NCBI GenBank assembly: GCA_020161015.1
Contig: JAIUOT010000007.1
Location: 58,846 to 122,845 of the forward strand
DNA: 64,000 nt
Source: Actinomycetota bacterium
GTDB lineage: Bacteria; Actinomycetota; Actinomycetes; Propionibacteriales; Propionibacteriaceae
Direction: 5' to 3'
Shown here: positions 26,353 to 37,400 of the stretch, in pieces
Layout: every line of letters starts with the position of its first letter
Position numbering within the stretch: position 1 is the first letter of the stretch
Notes under the pieces: model-generated
What the model was told of the DNA's origin: nothing
The model's input: only the letters and a program-made list of their open reading frames with translations
The model's database searches: none
Program-made: the position numbers and the translations under genes

Positions 26353-26873
26353 CCCTGGGCGAGCGGGGCGACGCTGGAGATCGAGCCGCTGCCGCCGTCG
26401 ACGAAGGCGCCCTGCTTGGCGTCCCAGACGCCGATCCTCGGGTTCACCTGGACGGGGGTGGACGCGACCTGTTCGGCGTAGGCGGCGTGGCCGGCCTCGG
26501 TGCCCAGGATGGCCTGCGCGTCGACGAGGTCGGAGATGAACGTGGTCAGCGCCGGGTTCTTGGCGAAGGTGGCCAGCGAGGGGTTGGCGGCGTGGACGGC
26601 GGCCCGCTGCGCGTCGGTGACGACGATCTTCGCCTTCTCCGCACCCGTCCTGGCGAGCTTCGACACGATCACGAACTGCACGACCGGCTTGGCGAAGGCC
26701 GAACCCGTGTCGGTCGGGTCGTCGGTGACCTCGGCCAGCGCCGCGGCCATCGTGTCCACGTCGGCCTGGCTGATCCGGGTGTCGCCGACGTAGGCGGCAG
26801 CGGTCGGGCTGGGGGTGGTGCATCCAGTGAGGGCGAGCACTCCCACCGTGGCCAGGGCCGCAAGCTTCTTCAT
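26349..26873 (-). CDS. SurA-N-like lipoprotein
   Basis: A 174-residue exported lipoprotein. Signal peptide MKKLAALATVGVLALTGC contains the lipobox LTGC. The mature part, AAAYVGDTRISQADVDTMAA onward, resembles the N-terminal helical domain of SurA/peptidyl-prolyl-isomerase chaperones (VGDxxISxxDVD), but no PPIase domain follows. It lies between mfd and mazG and is coupled to mazG by GTGA. The ATG at 26873 has TTGGAT exactly six bases upstream, a possible leaderless promoter. Its role in envelope folding is inference. Confidence 0.75.
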   Translation of the reverse strand: MKKLAALATVGVLALTGCTTPSPTAAAYVGDTRISQADVDTMAAALAEVTDDPTDTGSAFAKPVVQFVIVSKLARTGAEKAKIVVTDAQRAAVHAANPSLATFAKNPALTTFISDLVDAQAILGTEAGHAAYAEQVASTPVQVNPRIGVWDAKQGAFVDGGSGSISSVAPLAQG

Positions 26874-26879
26874 GTTGCC

Positions 26880-26885
26880 ATCCAA
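26880..26885 (-). promoter_or_regulatory. weak -10-like hexamer, leaderless spacing
   Basis: TTGGAT ends exactly six bases before the ATG of the SurA-N-like lipoprotein gene. It departs from TAnnnT at position 2. Confidence 0.3.
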
Positions 26886-26908
26886 TCGAGGTTCTGCCGT
26901 CGGTGATC

Positions 26909-29900
26909 CTACCGGCTGCCGGCGGGCGTGAAGACGTCGGCCATGACCTTGGCCGCCCAGGCCAGCAGCGCCGCGTCGGTGACCGGCTGGCCGCCGATCG
27001 GACGCGTCATCGGGCGCGGCACCAGCACGACGTTCTGCGCCTTGCGCAGCTGCGAGCCCGGGTGGAGGCGGGCCAGCCGCAGCTGTGCGGACTCGGGCAG
27101 GTCGGCCGGCGCGAACCGGATCATCGAGCCCTGCGCCACGACCTCGTGGATGCCGTGGCCGCGTGCCTGGAGGCGGAACGCCGCGACGGCCAGCAGCGCC
27201 TCCGCCGGCGGCGGCGGGGGGCCGTAGCGGTCGACGAGCTCGTCGCGGACGGCCGCGATGTCGGCGTCGGAGGTGACGGCGGCCAGCCGCTTGTACATCT
27301 CCAGCCGGAGCCGCTCGGACTCGACGTACTCCGCCGGGAGGTGGGCGTCCACCGGCAGCTCGATCTTCATCTCCGGCTCGGGCTCCGCGTCCTCGCCGCG
27401 GTAGTCGGCGACCGCCTCGCCGACCAGCCGGATGTACAGGTCGAAGCCGACCTCGGCGATGTGGCCGGACTGCTCGCCGCCGAGCAGGTTGCCGGCCCCC
27501 CGGATCTCGAGGTCCTTCATCGCGATCGCCATGCCGGCGCCCAGGTCGGTGTGCGCGGCCATGGTGGCCAGGCGGTCGTGGGCGGTCTCGGTGAGCGGCT
27601 TCTCCGGCGGGTAGAGGAAGTAGGCGTAGCCGCGCTCCCGGCTCCGGCCGACGCGCCCGCGCAGCTGGTGGAGCTGGGAGAGCCCGAGCAGGTCGGCCCG
27701 CTCGATGAGCAGCGTGTTCGCGGTGGAGATGTCGAGGCCGGCCTCGACGATCGTGGTGCAGACCAGCACGTCGGAGCGCCGCTCCCAGAAGTCGACCATC
27801 ACCTGCTCGAGCGCGTGCTCGTTCATCTGGCCGTGGGCGACCGCCACCCGCGCCTCGGGCACCAGTTCCGCGAGCTGGGACGCCGTCTTCTCGATCGTCT
27901 GCACGCGGTTGTGGATGAAGAACGCCTGGCCCTCGCGGGCGAGTTCGCGGCGAATCGCCGCCCGCACCTGGTTGGCGTCGTAGGGCCCGGCGAAGGTCAG
28001 GACGGGGTGGCGCTCCTCGGGCGGGGTGGCGATCACGCTCATCTCGCGGATGCCGGTGATGGCCATCTCCAGCGTCCGCGGGATCGGCGTGGCCGACATC
28101 GACAGCACGTCGACGTTGAGCCGGAGCTTCTTCAGCTGCTCCTTGTGCTCGACGCCGAAACGCTGTTCCTCGTCGATGATCACCAGGCCCAGGTCCTTGA
28201 AGGTCACGTCGTTGGCCAGCAGCCCGTGGGTGCCGACGACGACGTCGACCGAGCCGTCCGCGAGCCCGGCGATCACCTTCTTCTTGTCGGCCGGGCTGGA
28301 GAACCGGCTGAGCGCCGACACCGTCACGGGGAAGCCGGCGTACCGGTCGGCGAAGGTGGCGTGGTGCTGCTGCACCAGCAGCGTGGTCGGCACCAGCACG
28401 GCCACCTGCTTGCCGTCCATCACCGCCTTGAAGGCGGCGCGCACCGCGATCTCCGTCTTGCCGTAGCCCACGTCGCCGCAGATCAGCCGGTCCATCGGCA
28501 CGACCTGCTCCATGTCGCGTTTGACCTCGCTGATGGCAGCCAGCTGGTCGGGGGTCTCGACGTAGGCGAACGCGTCCTCCAGCTCGCCCTGCCAGACCGT
28601 GTCCGGGCCGAAGGCGTGCCCGCGGGACGCCTGCCGGGCGGCGTACAGCTTGATCAGCTCGGCAGCGATCTGGCGGACGGCCTTGCGGGCCCGGGACTTG
28701 CGCTTGGCCCAGTCCGCCCCGCCCAGCTTGTCCAGCGTCGGGCTCTCCCCGCCCACGTAGCGGGTGACCAGGTGCAGCTGGTCCATCGGCACGTACAGCC
28801 GGTCGCCGGGCTGGCCGCGCTTGGACGGCGCGTAGTCGACCACCAGGTACTCCCGCGTCGCGCCGGCGACGGTGCGCTGCACCATCTCGACGTAGCGCCC
28901 CACGCCGTGGGTCTCGTGCACCACCGGGTCGCCGGGGGCGAGCTCCAGCGGGTCGATCTGGTTCTTGCGCCGGGCCGGCATCTTCCGCGAGGCCTTGTCT
29001 GCCTCGCGCTGGCCGGAGAGGTCGCCGGCGGTGAACAGGTCGAGCCCGATCGCGGGCAGGCTGAAGCCGTGCCGCAGTTCTGCGCGGACGACCGTCACCA
29101 GGCCGGCCGGCGGCGCACCGGTCAGGGCCTCGGGACGGGACGCGGGGATGTCGGCGCCGGAGAGGATCTCGACCATGCGCGCGGCGAGGCCGCTGGAGTC
29201 GGCGACGAGGATCGTGTGGTGGCCCGCGGCCACCGCGGCCCGGATGGTGGCGACCGCCGCCTCGGTGTCGCCGCGCCACACCGGCGCCTCCCCCGCCTCC
29301 ACGATCCGGCTGGGCACGGCGGAGACGTCGGCAGCGGTGAGGCCGGCCGGTCCGTCGTCCGCGCCGACACCCTCGCCGGAACTGAACGGCGACAGGCTCC
29401 ACCACGCCTGCCCCAGCGCCAGCGCGTGCGCCCGGACGTCGGCGAGGGTGCGGTAGGCGGACGCGCCAAGGTCGATCGGCGCCCGGCCACCCTCCGCGGC
29501 GGCCGCCCAGGACGCCCGCAGGAACTCGTCGCTGGTGACCACGAGTTCGTGGGCGCGGGCCCGGATGCGCTCGGGGTCGGACAGCAGCACCAGCGTGTCG
29601 TCGGGCAGCACGTCGACGAGCAGCTCGAGGCCGTCCACCAGGACCGGCGCCAGCGACTCCATGCCGTCGACCGCATGGCCGTTGGCGATGCGCTCGAACA
29701 GCTCGCCGAGGTTGCCCGGCGCGTTCGCGTGCTCGCGGGCGAGGGCCGCCGCCCGCGCCTTGACGTCCTCGGTGATCAGCAGCTCGCGGCAGGGGGACGC
29801 GACGACCTCGGGCAGCGTGGCGTCGAACGAGCGCTGGTCCGCGACGGCGAACGGCCGGATCTCCTCGACGGTGTCGCCGAAGAAGTCGATCCGCACCGGG

Positions 29901-30484
29901 TGCTCGAGCGTGGGCGGGAACAGGTCGATGATGCCGCCGCGGACGCAGAACTCCCCGCGGCGCTCCACCAGGTCGACGCGCAGGTACGCCGCGTCCACCA
30001 GCCCCCGGGCCACCTCGTCGAGGTCGTAGTCCTCCCCCGCCACCAGCCGGACGGGCAGCAGGTCGCCCAGTCCCGTCACCTGCGGCTGGAGCACGGACCG
30101 GACCGGCGCGACGACCACCCGCGGCGCCGGCAGGGGGTCGTTGCCCGCCAGCCGCCGCAGCACGGCGAGACGGCGCCCGACCGTGTCCGAGCGCGGGCTG
30201 AGGCGCTCGTGCGGCAGTGTCTCCCAGGCCGGGTAGTAGGCCACCTCGTCCTCGCCGAGCAGGGACGTCAGCGCGGCGGTGGCTGCCTCCGCCTCGCGGA
30301 ACGTCGAGGTGACCAGGAGCAGCGGACGGCGCGTCTGCCCGGCGAGCGCGGCGACGAACAGCGGCCGGACGGCCTCGGGCAGGGTCAGGTCGAGCGCCGG
30401 CAGGCGTCCGGTGCGGGCGTCCGCGATGGCCTCGGCCAGAACCGGCTCGCTGCCGACGAGGTCCACCAGGCCGCTCAGCATCAC
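26909..30484 (-). CDS. mfd: transcription-repair coupling factor Mfd
   Basis: An approximately 1191-residue SF2 translocase that removes stalled RNA polymerase and recruits UvrA. Order: UvrB-like N-terminal region (AYYPAWETLPHERLSPRSDT near residue 95), the CarD-like RNAP-interaction domain (GDPVVHETHGVGRYVEMVQR), then the RecG-like motor with Walker A CGDVGYGKTEIAVRAA, VLVPTTLLVQQHHATF, DEEQRFGVEHKE, SATPIPRTLEMA and the C-terminal half GRVGRSRERGYAYF, then the TRCF domain. I place the start at GTG 30484 because TATGGT lies exactly six bases upstream, the leaderless spacing seen at other genes here; the next codon is an ATG and could be used instead. Confidence 0.97.
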   Translation of the reverse strand: MMLSGLVDLVGSEPVLAEAIADARTGRLPALDLTLPEAVRPLFVAALAGQTRRPLLLVTSTFREAEAATAALTSLLGEDEVAYYPAWETLPHERLSPRSDTVGRRLAVLRRLAGNDPLPAPRVVVAPVRSVLQPQVTGLGDLLPVRLVAGEDYDLDEVARGLVDAAYLRVDLVERRGEFCVRGGIIDLFPPTLEHPVRIDFFGDTVEEIRPFAVADQRSFDATLPEVVASPCRELLITEDVKARAAALAREHANAPGNLGELFERIANGHAVDGMESLAPVLVDGLELLVDVLPDDTLVLLSDPERIRARAHELVVTSDEFLRASWAAAAEGGRAPIDLGASAYRTLADVRAHALALGQAWWSLSPFSSGEGVGADDGPAGLTAADVSAVPSRIVEAGEAPVWRGDTEAAVATIRAAVAAGHHTILVADSSGLAARMVEILSGADIPASRPEALTGAPPAGLVTVVRAELRHGFSLPAIGLDLFTAGDLSGQREADKASRKMPARRKNQIDPLELAPGDPVVHETHGVGRYVEMVQRTVAGATREYLVVDYAPSKRGQPGDRLYVPMDQLHLVTRYVGGESPTLDKLGGADWAKRKSRARKAVRQIAAELIKLYAARQASRGHAFGPDTVWQGELEDAFAYVETPDQLAAISEVKRDMEQVVPMDRLICGDVGYGKTEIAVRAAFKAVMDGKQVAVLVPTTLLVQQHHATFADRYAGFPVTVSALSRFSSPADKKKVIAGLADGSVDVVVGTHGLLANDVTFKDLGLVIIDEEQRFGVEHKEQLKKLRLNVDVLSMSATPIPRTLEMAITGIREMSVIATPPEERHPVLTFAGPYDANQVRAAIRRELAREGQAFFIHNRVQTIEKTASQLAELVPEARVAVAHGQMNEHALEQVMVDFWERRSDVLVCTTIVEAGLDISTANTLLIERADLLGLSQLHQLRGRVGRSRERGYAYFLYPPEKPLTETAHDRLATMAAHTDLGAGMAIAMKDLEIRGAGNLLGGEQSGHIAEVGFDLYIRLVGEAVADYRGEDAEPEPEMKIELPVDAHLPAEYVESERLRLEMYKRLAAVTSDADIAAVRDELVDRYGPPPPPAEALLAVAAFRLQARGHGIHEVVAQGSMIRFAPADLPESAQLRLARLHPGSQLRKAQNVVLVPRPMTRPIGGQPVTDAALLAWAAKVMADVFTPAGSR

Positions 30485-30490
30485 CGCATC

Positions 30491-30496
30491 ACCATA
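30491..30496 (-). promoter_or_regulatory. -10 hexamer TATGGT of mfd, leaderless
   Basis: TATGGT is separated by six bases (GATGCG) from the GTG start of mfd on the minus strand. A transcript would begin at or next to the start codon. Confidence 0.55.
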
Positions 30497-30544
30497 CCCA
30501 GCCCCACCGACAGCCGGTGACCGCCCGGGCACCGGTCCGGACCC

Positions 30545-31486
30545 TCAGCCCGCGTGGTGCCGGACGGGGGCCAGCGCCGCGGCCACCCGGCCCGACCGGA
30601 GGCCCCCGACCGCGTCCCGATCGGCGCCGGCCGTCCCCAGGCCGTAGGCCGCGGACAGCGGAGCGAGCGCCCCCACCGCGCCGTCGGTGGCGGTGAGCGG
30701 CAGCCCGGGACAGGCCCGCGCCAGCCCCGTCAGGTCGGTGAGGTTGCCGTGCGCCGCGGCGAACGCGCGGGTCACCACCACCTGCGGCGTGCGGTTGGCC
30801 GCGCTCGGCGCGCCGAGGGCGAGCGACCGCTCGGCCGCCACCGTCGCGGCGGCCCGCACCTGTCCAGACGTCCCGGTGGACGGCAGGAGGGCGCCCAGCG
30901 TCCCGGCCAGGTCGGGCAGTTCGACCAGCGCCACGTCGCCGGCCCTGGCGCGGGAGACCGTGGTGACCGCCTCCGCCGTGCCGGCCGCCGTGGTGGAGAC
31001 CGCGTGGCCCTGGCGTTCCAGCGCGGCCGCGTAGTAGGCGCCCACCGCGTCACCCAGCGGCGAGGCGGGCACCAGGAGGTGGTAGGAGCGAGCCTCGGCG
31101 GTGCCGGACGGGCCGGGCGGCGTGGCGCCCGGCCGGCGGCCGGCCGCCGCCCGTGCCGCGGCCCTGGGAATGTCGCTCACCGCAGCCCGTACGGCCGTGG
31201 CGCGGGCGTCCGCGTCCTTCGCCTCCAGGATGCCGTCCAGCCCGGCGTCGGTGAGGGACCGGGACGCGACGTCCAGCGGCTCCAGCCAGTCCGGCGACCC
31301 TGCCTTGCTGCTGACCACCGGGAGCCAGACCTTCGCCGACAGCACCCCGCGGTCGTCGGCAAGAGCCGTGGTGGCCGTGCCCGCGACCGGCGGGCACGCC
31401 GCTGCGGGGTCGGTGCCCGCGCAACCCGCCGTCCCCAGTGACGCCGCGACGAGCACCGCCGCGACGGCCGGCCCCCACGTCCTCAC
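30545..31486 (-). CDS. lipoprotein with substrate-binding-protein-like features
   Basis: A 313-residue lipoprotein: signal peptide with lipobox LGTAGC, then an Ala-rich mature part. Segments SYHLLVPASPLGDAVGAYYA, a central GDVALVELPDLAGTLGALL and the C-terminal LTDLTGLARACPGLPLTATD recall two-lobed periplasmic binding proteins of the glycine-betaine/OpuAC type, though similarity is loose and no transporter gene is nearby. GTG at 31486 overlaps the stop of the giant surface-protein gene (GTGA), so the two are made together. Whether the proteins cooperate is unknown. Confidence 0.6.
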   Translation of the reverse strand: MRTWGPAVAAVLVAASLGTAGCAGTDPAAACPPVAGTATTALADDRGVLSAKVWLPVVSSKAGSPDWLEPLDVASRSLTDAGLDGILEAKDADARATAVRAAVSDIPRAAARAAAGRRPGATPPGPSGTAEARSYHLLVPASPLGDAVGAYYAAALERQGHAVSTTAAGTAEAVTTVSRARAGDVALVELPDLAGTLGALLPSTGTSGQVRAAATVAAERSLALGAPSAANRTPQVVVTRAFAAAHGNLTDLTGLARACPGLPLTATDGAVGALAPLSAAYGLGTAGADRDAVGGLRSGRVAAALAPVRHHAG

Positions 31487-34400
31487 GCCTCGCGCCTCCT
31501 CCGCCACGCCAGGAGCAGCACGCCGCCGGCCAGGAGCGCGAGGGCCGCGGAGGTGAGGCCACCCACCTCCGCACCGGTGTGCGCCAGCGAGCCGTCGCCA
31601 TCGCTCTCGCTGTCGATCGCGGTCTCCTGCGGCGGCACGTACGCCCTCGCCTGCGCCGTGACGGGGTTCCCGCACGAGTCGCTGATCCGGTAGGTCGCCC
31701 AGCTCGCCCAGCCGCTGAAGTCGTCGGTCGGGGTGAACGTCAGGGTGCCGGCGGCGTCCACCGTCCAGTAGCCCTCCCCGGGGACGTCCAGGATCGTGAG
31801 CTCCTCCGCCGGGTCCGCGCCCAGCAGCACCAGGGAGGCGGGATCCAGCGAGCAGCCGGTGCCGCCGCTGTCGTTGCCGAGCACGCTGACCACGACCGGA
31901 GCGCCGGGGGTCGTGCCCCGCACCTGGTCCGCGCTCGCGGCCGGGCCGGAGCCGATCACCGCAGCGACGATGCCGTGCGCCACCTCGCCGTTGGTGTCGG
32001 ACACCGCGTAGGCGACCGGGGTGGCGTCGCCGCTGAACCCGGACTCCGGCGTGAAGGTGACCGACCCGTCGGCGTTCACCGTCCAGGTGCCCTCGCCGGG
32101 CACCACCAGCGTCCGGCCGCCGTCGGTCGCGTCGGGCGAGGTGAGCACCACGCTGGACGGCACCAGGGGCGCGGAGTCGTCGCCCGGCAGGTCGTTGCCG
32201 AGGACGTCGATCGTCACCGGCGTGTGGAAGGGCGCCGAGCCGCTGTCTCCGGCCGCCTCGGGCCGGACCGGCGTGACCGTGACCGTGAGGTCCGCGGTGG
32301 CCGTGTTGCCGAAGCTGTCGGTGATCCGGTAGCCGGCCGGGGTGGTCGTGCCGGTGAAGCCGGGCTCCGGGTCGAAGGACGCCTCCCCGGTCGCCGGGTC
32401 GATCGTCCAGCTGCCCTCGCCGTCGACCACCAGCACGTGGCCGCCGTCGGTGGCCCCGGGCGCGGTGAGCACGACCGAGCCTGCGACCAGGCTGCCCGTC
32501 GTGCCCGCGCCGTCGTCACCGGGGGTGTCGTTGCACGGCGGGCACAGCGTGACCGTCACGTTCTGGAGCGTGGTGGCCGCGTTGTCCGCGGCCACGATGG
32601 GCGCACCGACGCTGACCACGACGCCCGCCGTCGCGGTGTGGCCGAGGCTGTCGGCCACCGCGTAGGTCGCCGGCGTCGTCGCGCCGCGGAAGCCGGGCTC
32701 GGGGTCGAAGGTCACCGCACCGGTGCCGGGATCGATCGACCAGGTGCCCTCACCGGGCACCACCAGGGTGTGACCGCCGTCGGACGCCCCCGGGTCGGTG
32801 AACGCCACCGAGGTCGCGTCCAGCGTGCCCGGGGTGCCGGCGCCGTCGTCACCGGCGGTGTCGTTGCCGAGCGGGTCGAGCGTCACCGGGGTGTCGTGGG
32901 GCGTGGACGCCGCGTCGTCGACCGCGACCGGCGGGGTGCCGACGCTGACGGTGAGCGTGGCCTCCGCCGTGGTGCCGTTGGCGTCGGCGACCCGGTAGGT
33001 GACCGGGGTCGCCACCCCGGAGAAGCCCGGCTCGGGGGTGAAGGTGATCGTGCCGTCGGGGTTCACCTCGTAGCTGCCCTCGCCGGCGACCGCCAGGCGC
33101 GTACCCCCGTCGGTGGCGGCGAGGTCGACGAGCACGACGCTGCCCGGCACCAGGGGGGCGCTGGCCGCGCCCGCCGCGTCGTTGCCCAGCACCGGCGCGG
33201 TCACCGGGCTGCCGAACGGCGTCGTGGCGGCGTCGGCGGCGGCGGACGGCGTGACCGGGGCGACCGTCACGGTCTCCAGGGCGGTGGCGGTGTTGCCGAA
33301 GCCGTCGCGGAGCGCGTAGCCGACCGGGGTGGTGGTGCCGGTGAACGACGGCTCGGGGGTGAAGGTCACCGCGCCGGAGATCGGGTCGGCCGTCCAGGTG
33401 CCCTCCCCCGGCACGGCCAGGGTGCGCCCGCCGTCCGTGGCGGAGGCGGAGGTGAAGACGACAGACGACGGGTCGAGCGACCCGGGGGTGCCCGCGCCGT
33501 TGTCACCGGCCGCGTCGTTGGCCAGCGGGTCGAGCGTGACCGGGACGCCCTGCGGCGTGGTCGCGCTGTCGTCCGCGGCGACCGGCGGGAGGCCGACCGT
33601 GACCACCAGGCGCGCGGAGCCGACCTGGCCCAGTTCGTCCGAGACCTGGTAGTCCACGCCGCCGGCGACGCCGGAGAACCCGGCAACGGGGGTGAAGCTG
33701 ATCGTGCCGTCCGGGTTCACCTGGTAGGTGCCCTCACCGGCGACGGCCAGCGTGGTGCCGCCGTTGAGCGCGGAGGGGTCGGTGAGGACGACGCTGCCCG
33801 GCAGCAGCACCGCGAGCCCGCCCGCGGTGTCGTTGGCGAGCACGGACGTGCTCACGGTCGTCCGGTACGGGGTGTGCTGGGCGTCGTCGGCGACCGCCGG
33901 TGCGGGCGGCGGGGTGACCGTGATCGTGAGCGTCGAGACGGCGGCGGTGCCGTTGCCGTCGAGCACCCGGTAGGCGACCGGGGAGGCGACCCCGGTGAAC
34001 CCGGTGACGGGGATGAAGGTCGCCGTGCCGTCCGCGGCCAGGGTGTAGGTGCCCTGGCCGGGCACGACGAGCGTGCGCCCGCCGTCGGTGGCGTCCGCGG
34101 AGGTGAACGCGGCGGTCGCGGGCACCAGCGGGGCGGACGGCGCGCCGGCGGCGTCGTTGCCCAGCAGGGCGACACCCACCGGAGTGCGGTACGGGGTGGT
34201 CGCCGCATCGGCGGTCGCGACCGGGACGACCGGGATGACGGTGATGGTGATCCGGGCGCCGGTCGTGCTCCCGAAGCCGTCGGTCACCTCGTAGTCGACG
34301 GGGGTCGCGGCGCCGGTGAACGCCGGCTCCGGGTCGAAGGTGACCCGTCCGGTCGCCGCGTCGGCGGTCCAGGTGCCCTCACCGGGCACGACGAGGGTCC

Positions 34401-37400
34401 GTCCGCCGTCGGTCGCGTCGGCGGAGGCGAACACCACCGACGCGGGGTCGAGCGTCCCGGCCCCGCCGTCACCATCGGTGCCGGGGGTGTCGTTGCCCAG
34501 CGGGTCGAGCGTGACGTCGACGTTCTGGGGAGTGGTGCCGGCGTCGTCGGACGCGGACGGCGGGGCCCCCACGGTGACCGTGAGCGTGGCGGTGGCCGGC
34601 GTGCCGTTGGCGTCCCGGACCTGGTAGGCGATGCTCGCCGGGCCGGAGAAGCCGTCGGCGGGAACGAATCGGACGGAGCCGCCCGGCTCCACCGTCCAGG
34701 CGCCCTGGCCGGCCACCACGAGCGTCCTGCCCGCGTCGGTGGCACCGGGGGTGGTGATCACGACGGTGCCCGGCACCAGCGGCGCCGAGGCCGCCCCTGC
34801 GGTGTCGTTGGCCAGCACCGGCGTGGTGACGGGCGTGGCATACGGCGTCCGGGCGGTGTCGTCCTCCGCAGCCGGGGTGATCGCCGCAACGGTGACGGTG
34901 AGCGTCGAGTCGGCCGCGTGGCCGAAGCCGTCGGTCACGCGGTACGCCACGGGCGTGGTCGTGCCGGTGAAGGCAGGCTCGGGGTCGAAGGTCGCCGTCC
35001 CGGTGGCCGGGTCGATGCGGTAGGTACCCTCGCCGGGCACCACGAGGGTGCGACCGGCGTCGGTCGCCGCAGCGGCGGTGAACACCACGCTGGACGCGGT
35101 GAGCGTGCCGGGATGGCCCGCACCGTCGGTACCCGGCGTGTCGTTGTCGAGCAGCGCCACGTCGACGGTCACGTCCTGCGGCGTCGAGCCGAGGTCGGGG
35201 TTGGCCACGGGCGGCTGGCCCACGGTGACGGCCAGGCCGGCGGCCGCCGTCGTCCTGTTGGTGTCGGCGATGCGGTAGCCCACCGGGGTCGCCGGCCCGG
35301 AGAAGCCGTCCTCCGGGGTGAAGGTGATGCTGCCGTCGGCGTTCACCGTCCAGAAGCCCTCACCGGCAACCACGAGGGTCCTTCCGGCGTCGGTCGCCGA
35401 CGGCGAGTCCAGCACGACGCTGCCCGGAACGAGCGGCGCCGAGGGCGCGCCCGCGGTGTCGTTGCCGGCGACATCGACGGTCACCGGCGTCCGGAACGGG
35501 GTGTGCCCGGCGTCGTCCGAGGCGATCGGGGTGACGGGAGTGACGGTGACGGTCACCGTCGAGGACGCGGTGTTGCCGAAGCTGTCGGCCACCCGGTACC
35601 CGGCAGCGGTCGCCGTGCCGGTGAAGCCCGGCTCCGGCGTGAAGGTCACCAGGCCGGTGAGCAGGCCGACGGTCCAGGTGCCCTCGCCGGGCACGACGAG
35701 GGTCCGGCCGCCGTCGGTCGCGGCGGGCGAGGTGAACACCACGGAGTTCGCCACCAGGGTGCCGGAGACCGGGCCACCGGAGCCGGCGCCGTCGTTGGTG
35801 AGCGGGTCGAGTGTGACCGGGACGTTCTGCGGTGTGGTGCCCGCGTCGGGCGTCGCGGTGGGGGGCGTGCCGACCGTCACGGCCAGCGACGCGGACGCGG
35901 TGCTGCCATTGGCGTCGCCGACCCGGTAGGTCACCGGCGTCGCGGGCCCGGAGAAGGCCGCGACCGGCGTGAAGGTGACCGTCGAGTCGGCCGCGGCGGT
36001 CCAGGTGCCCTCACCGGCGACCACGAGGGTCCTGCCGCCGTCGGTCGCGGCCGCGGAGGTGAACACCAGGCTCGCCGGATCGAGCGGGGCGGACGGGTCG
36101 CCCGCCGCGTCGTTGTCGAGCGGGAAGAGGTCGACCGGTGTGAGGTACGGCGTCAGCGCCGCGTCGTCGGTCGCCGCGGGGTGCACCGCCGTGACGGTGA
36201 TCGCGATCGTCGAGGTCGCTGACCGGCCGAGGTCGTCCGACACGCGGTAGGCGACGGGGGTCGCGGGGCCGCTGAACGACGCCGCCGGGTCGAAGGTCAC
36301 CAGGCCGGTGGAGGGGTCGATCGTGTACGTGCCCTCACCCGGCACCAGCAGGGTCCGGCCACCGTTGGTCGCGGAGGGCGCGGTGAACACCACGCTCGAG
36401 GGGACGAGCGTCGCCCCGCCGTTCGCGGTGTCGTTGGCGAGGGGGTCCAGCTGGACGTCCACGTTCTGGAGGGTGGTCGCGGTGTCCGGCGCGGCCGCCG
36501 GGGCCGGCGGGGCGTTCACCGTCACGGTCAGCGTGGCGGTGTCGGTGCTGCCGTTGGCGTCCGCGAGGCGGTAGCCCACGGGGGTGGCCGGCCCGGCGAA
36601 GCCGGCGACCGGGGTGAAGGTCGCTGCGCCGGTGGCCGGGTCGATCGTGTAGGTGCCCTCTCCGGGGACGACCAGGCTGCGGCCGCCGTCGGTCGCCGAC
36701 GGCGAGGTGAGGACAACGCTGCCGGGCACCAGCGGCGCGGAGGACGCGCCGGCGGTGTCGTTGTCGAGCAGTCCGACGGTGACCGGGGTCAGGTACGGCG
36801 TGGCGGCGGCATCGTCCTTCGCGTCCGGAGTCACGGGGGTGACGGTGATCGCGATGGTCGAGGTGGCGGAGTGGCCCAGGGAGTCGGTGACCCGGTAGGT
36901 GACCGGCGTCGCCGCCCCGGTGAAGGCCGGCTCGGGGTCGAAGGTGACCACGCCGGTGGCGGGGTTCGCGGTGTAGGCGCCCTGGCCGGCCACGACGAGC
37001 GTCCGGCCGCCGTCGGTCGCGGCCGCGGAGGTGAACACCACGGAGGTGGCGTCGAGCGTGCCGGCGCTGCCGCCGCCGGTGCTGCCGGGCGTGTCATTGC
37101 CCAGCGGTGCCACATCGATGGTCACGTTCTGCGGCGTGGTGCCGGCGTCCGGCGCGGCGACCGGCAGGGTGCCCAGCTCCACGGAGACGGACGGGGTCGA
37201 GGACGGGTCGACCGCCGGCGTCCCGGCGACGCTGGCCCCTGTCGGGGCCGCCGTGTTGTCGACCGTGCCCGCGACCACGTCCGCGGCCGTCACGGTGTAG
37301 GCGTCCGCGGTGCAGGACGCGCCGGCGCCCGGGGCGAGCGTGGTGGGGGTGCAGGTGACGCCGGAGAGCTTCGGGTCCTCGACGCCGACACCGGTCACCA

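Noticed and set aside
26903..30520. 1205-codon open frame on the plus strand
   Set aside because: Antisense to mfd, whose motifs are unmistakable; composition is His/Arg/Asp-rich nonsense.
31438..36222. 1594-codon open frame on the plus strand
   Set aside because: Antisense to the repeat region of the fibril gene; its periodic sequence only mirrors those repeats.
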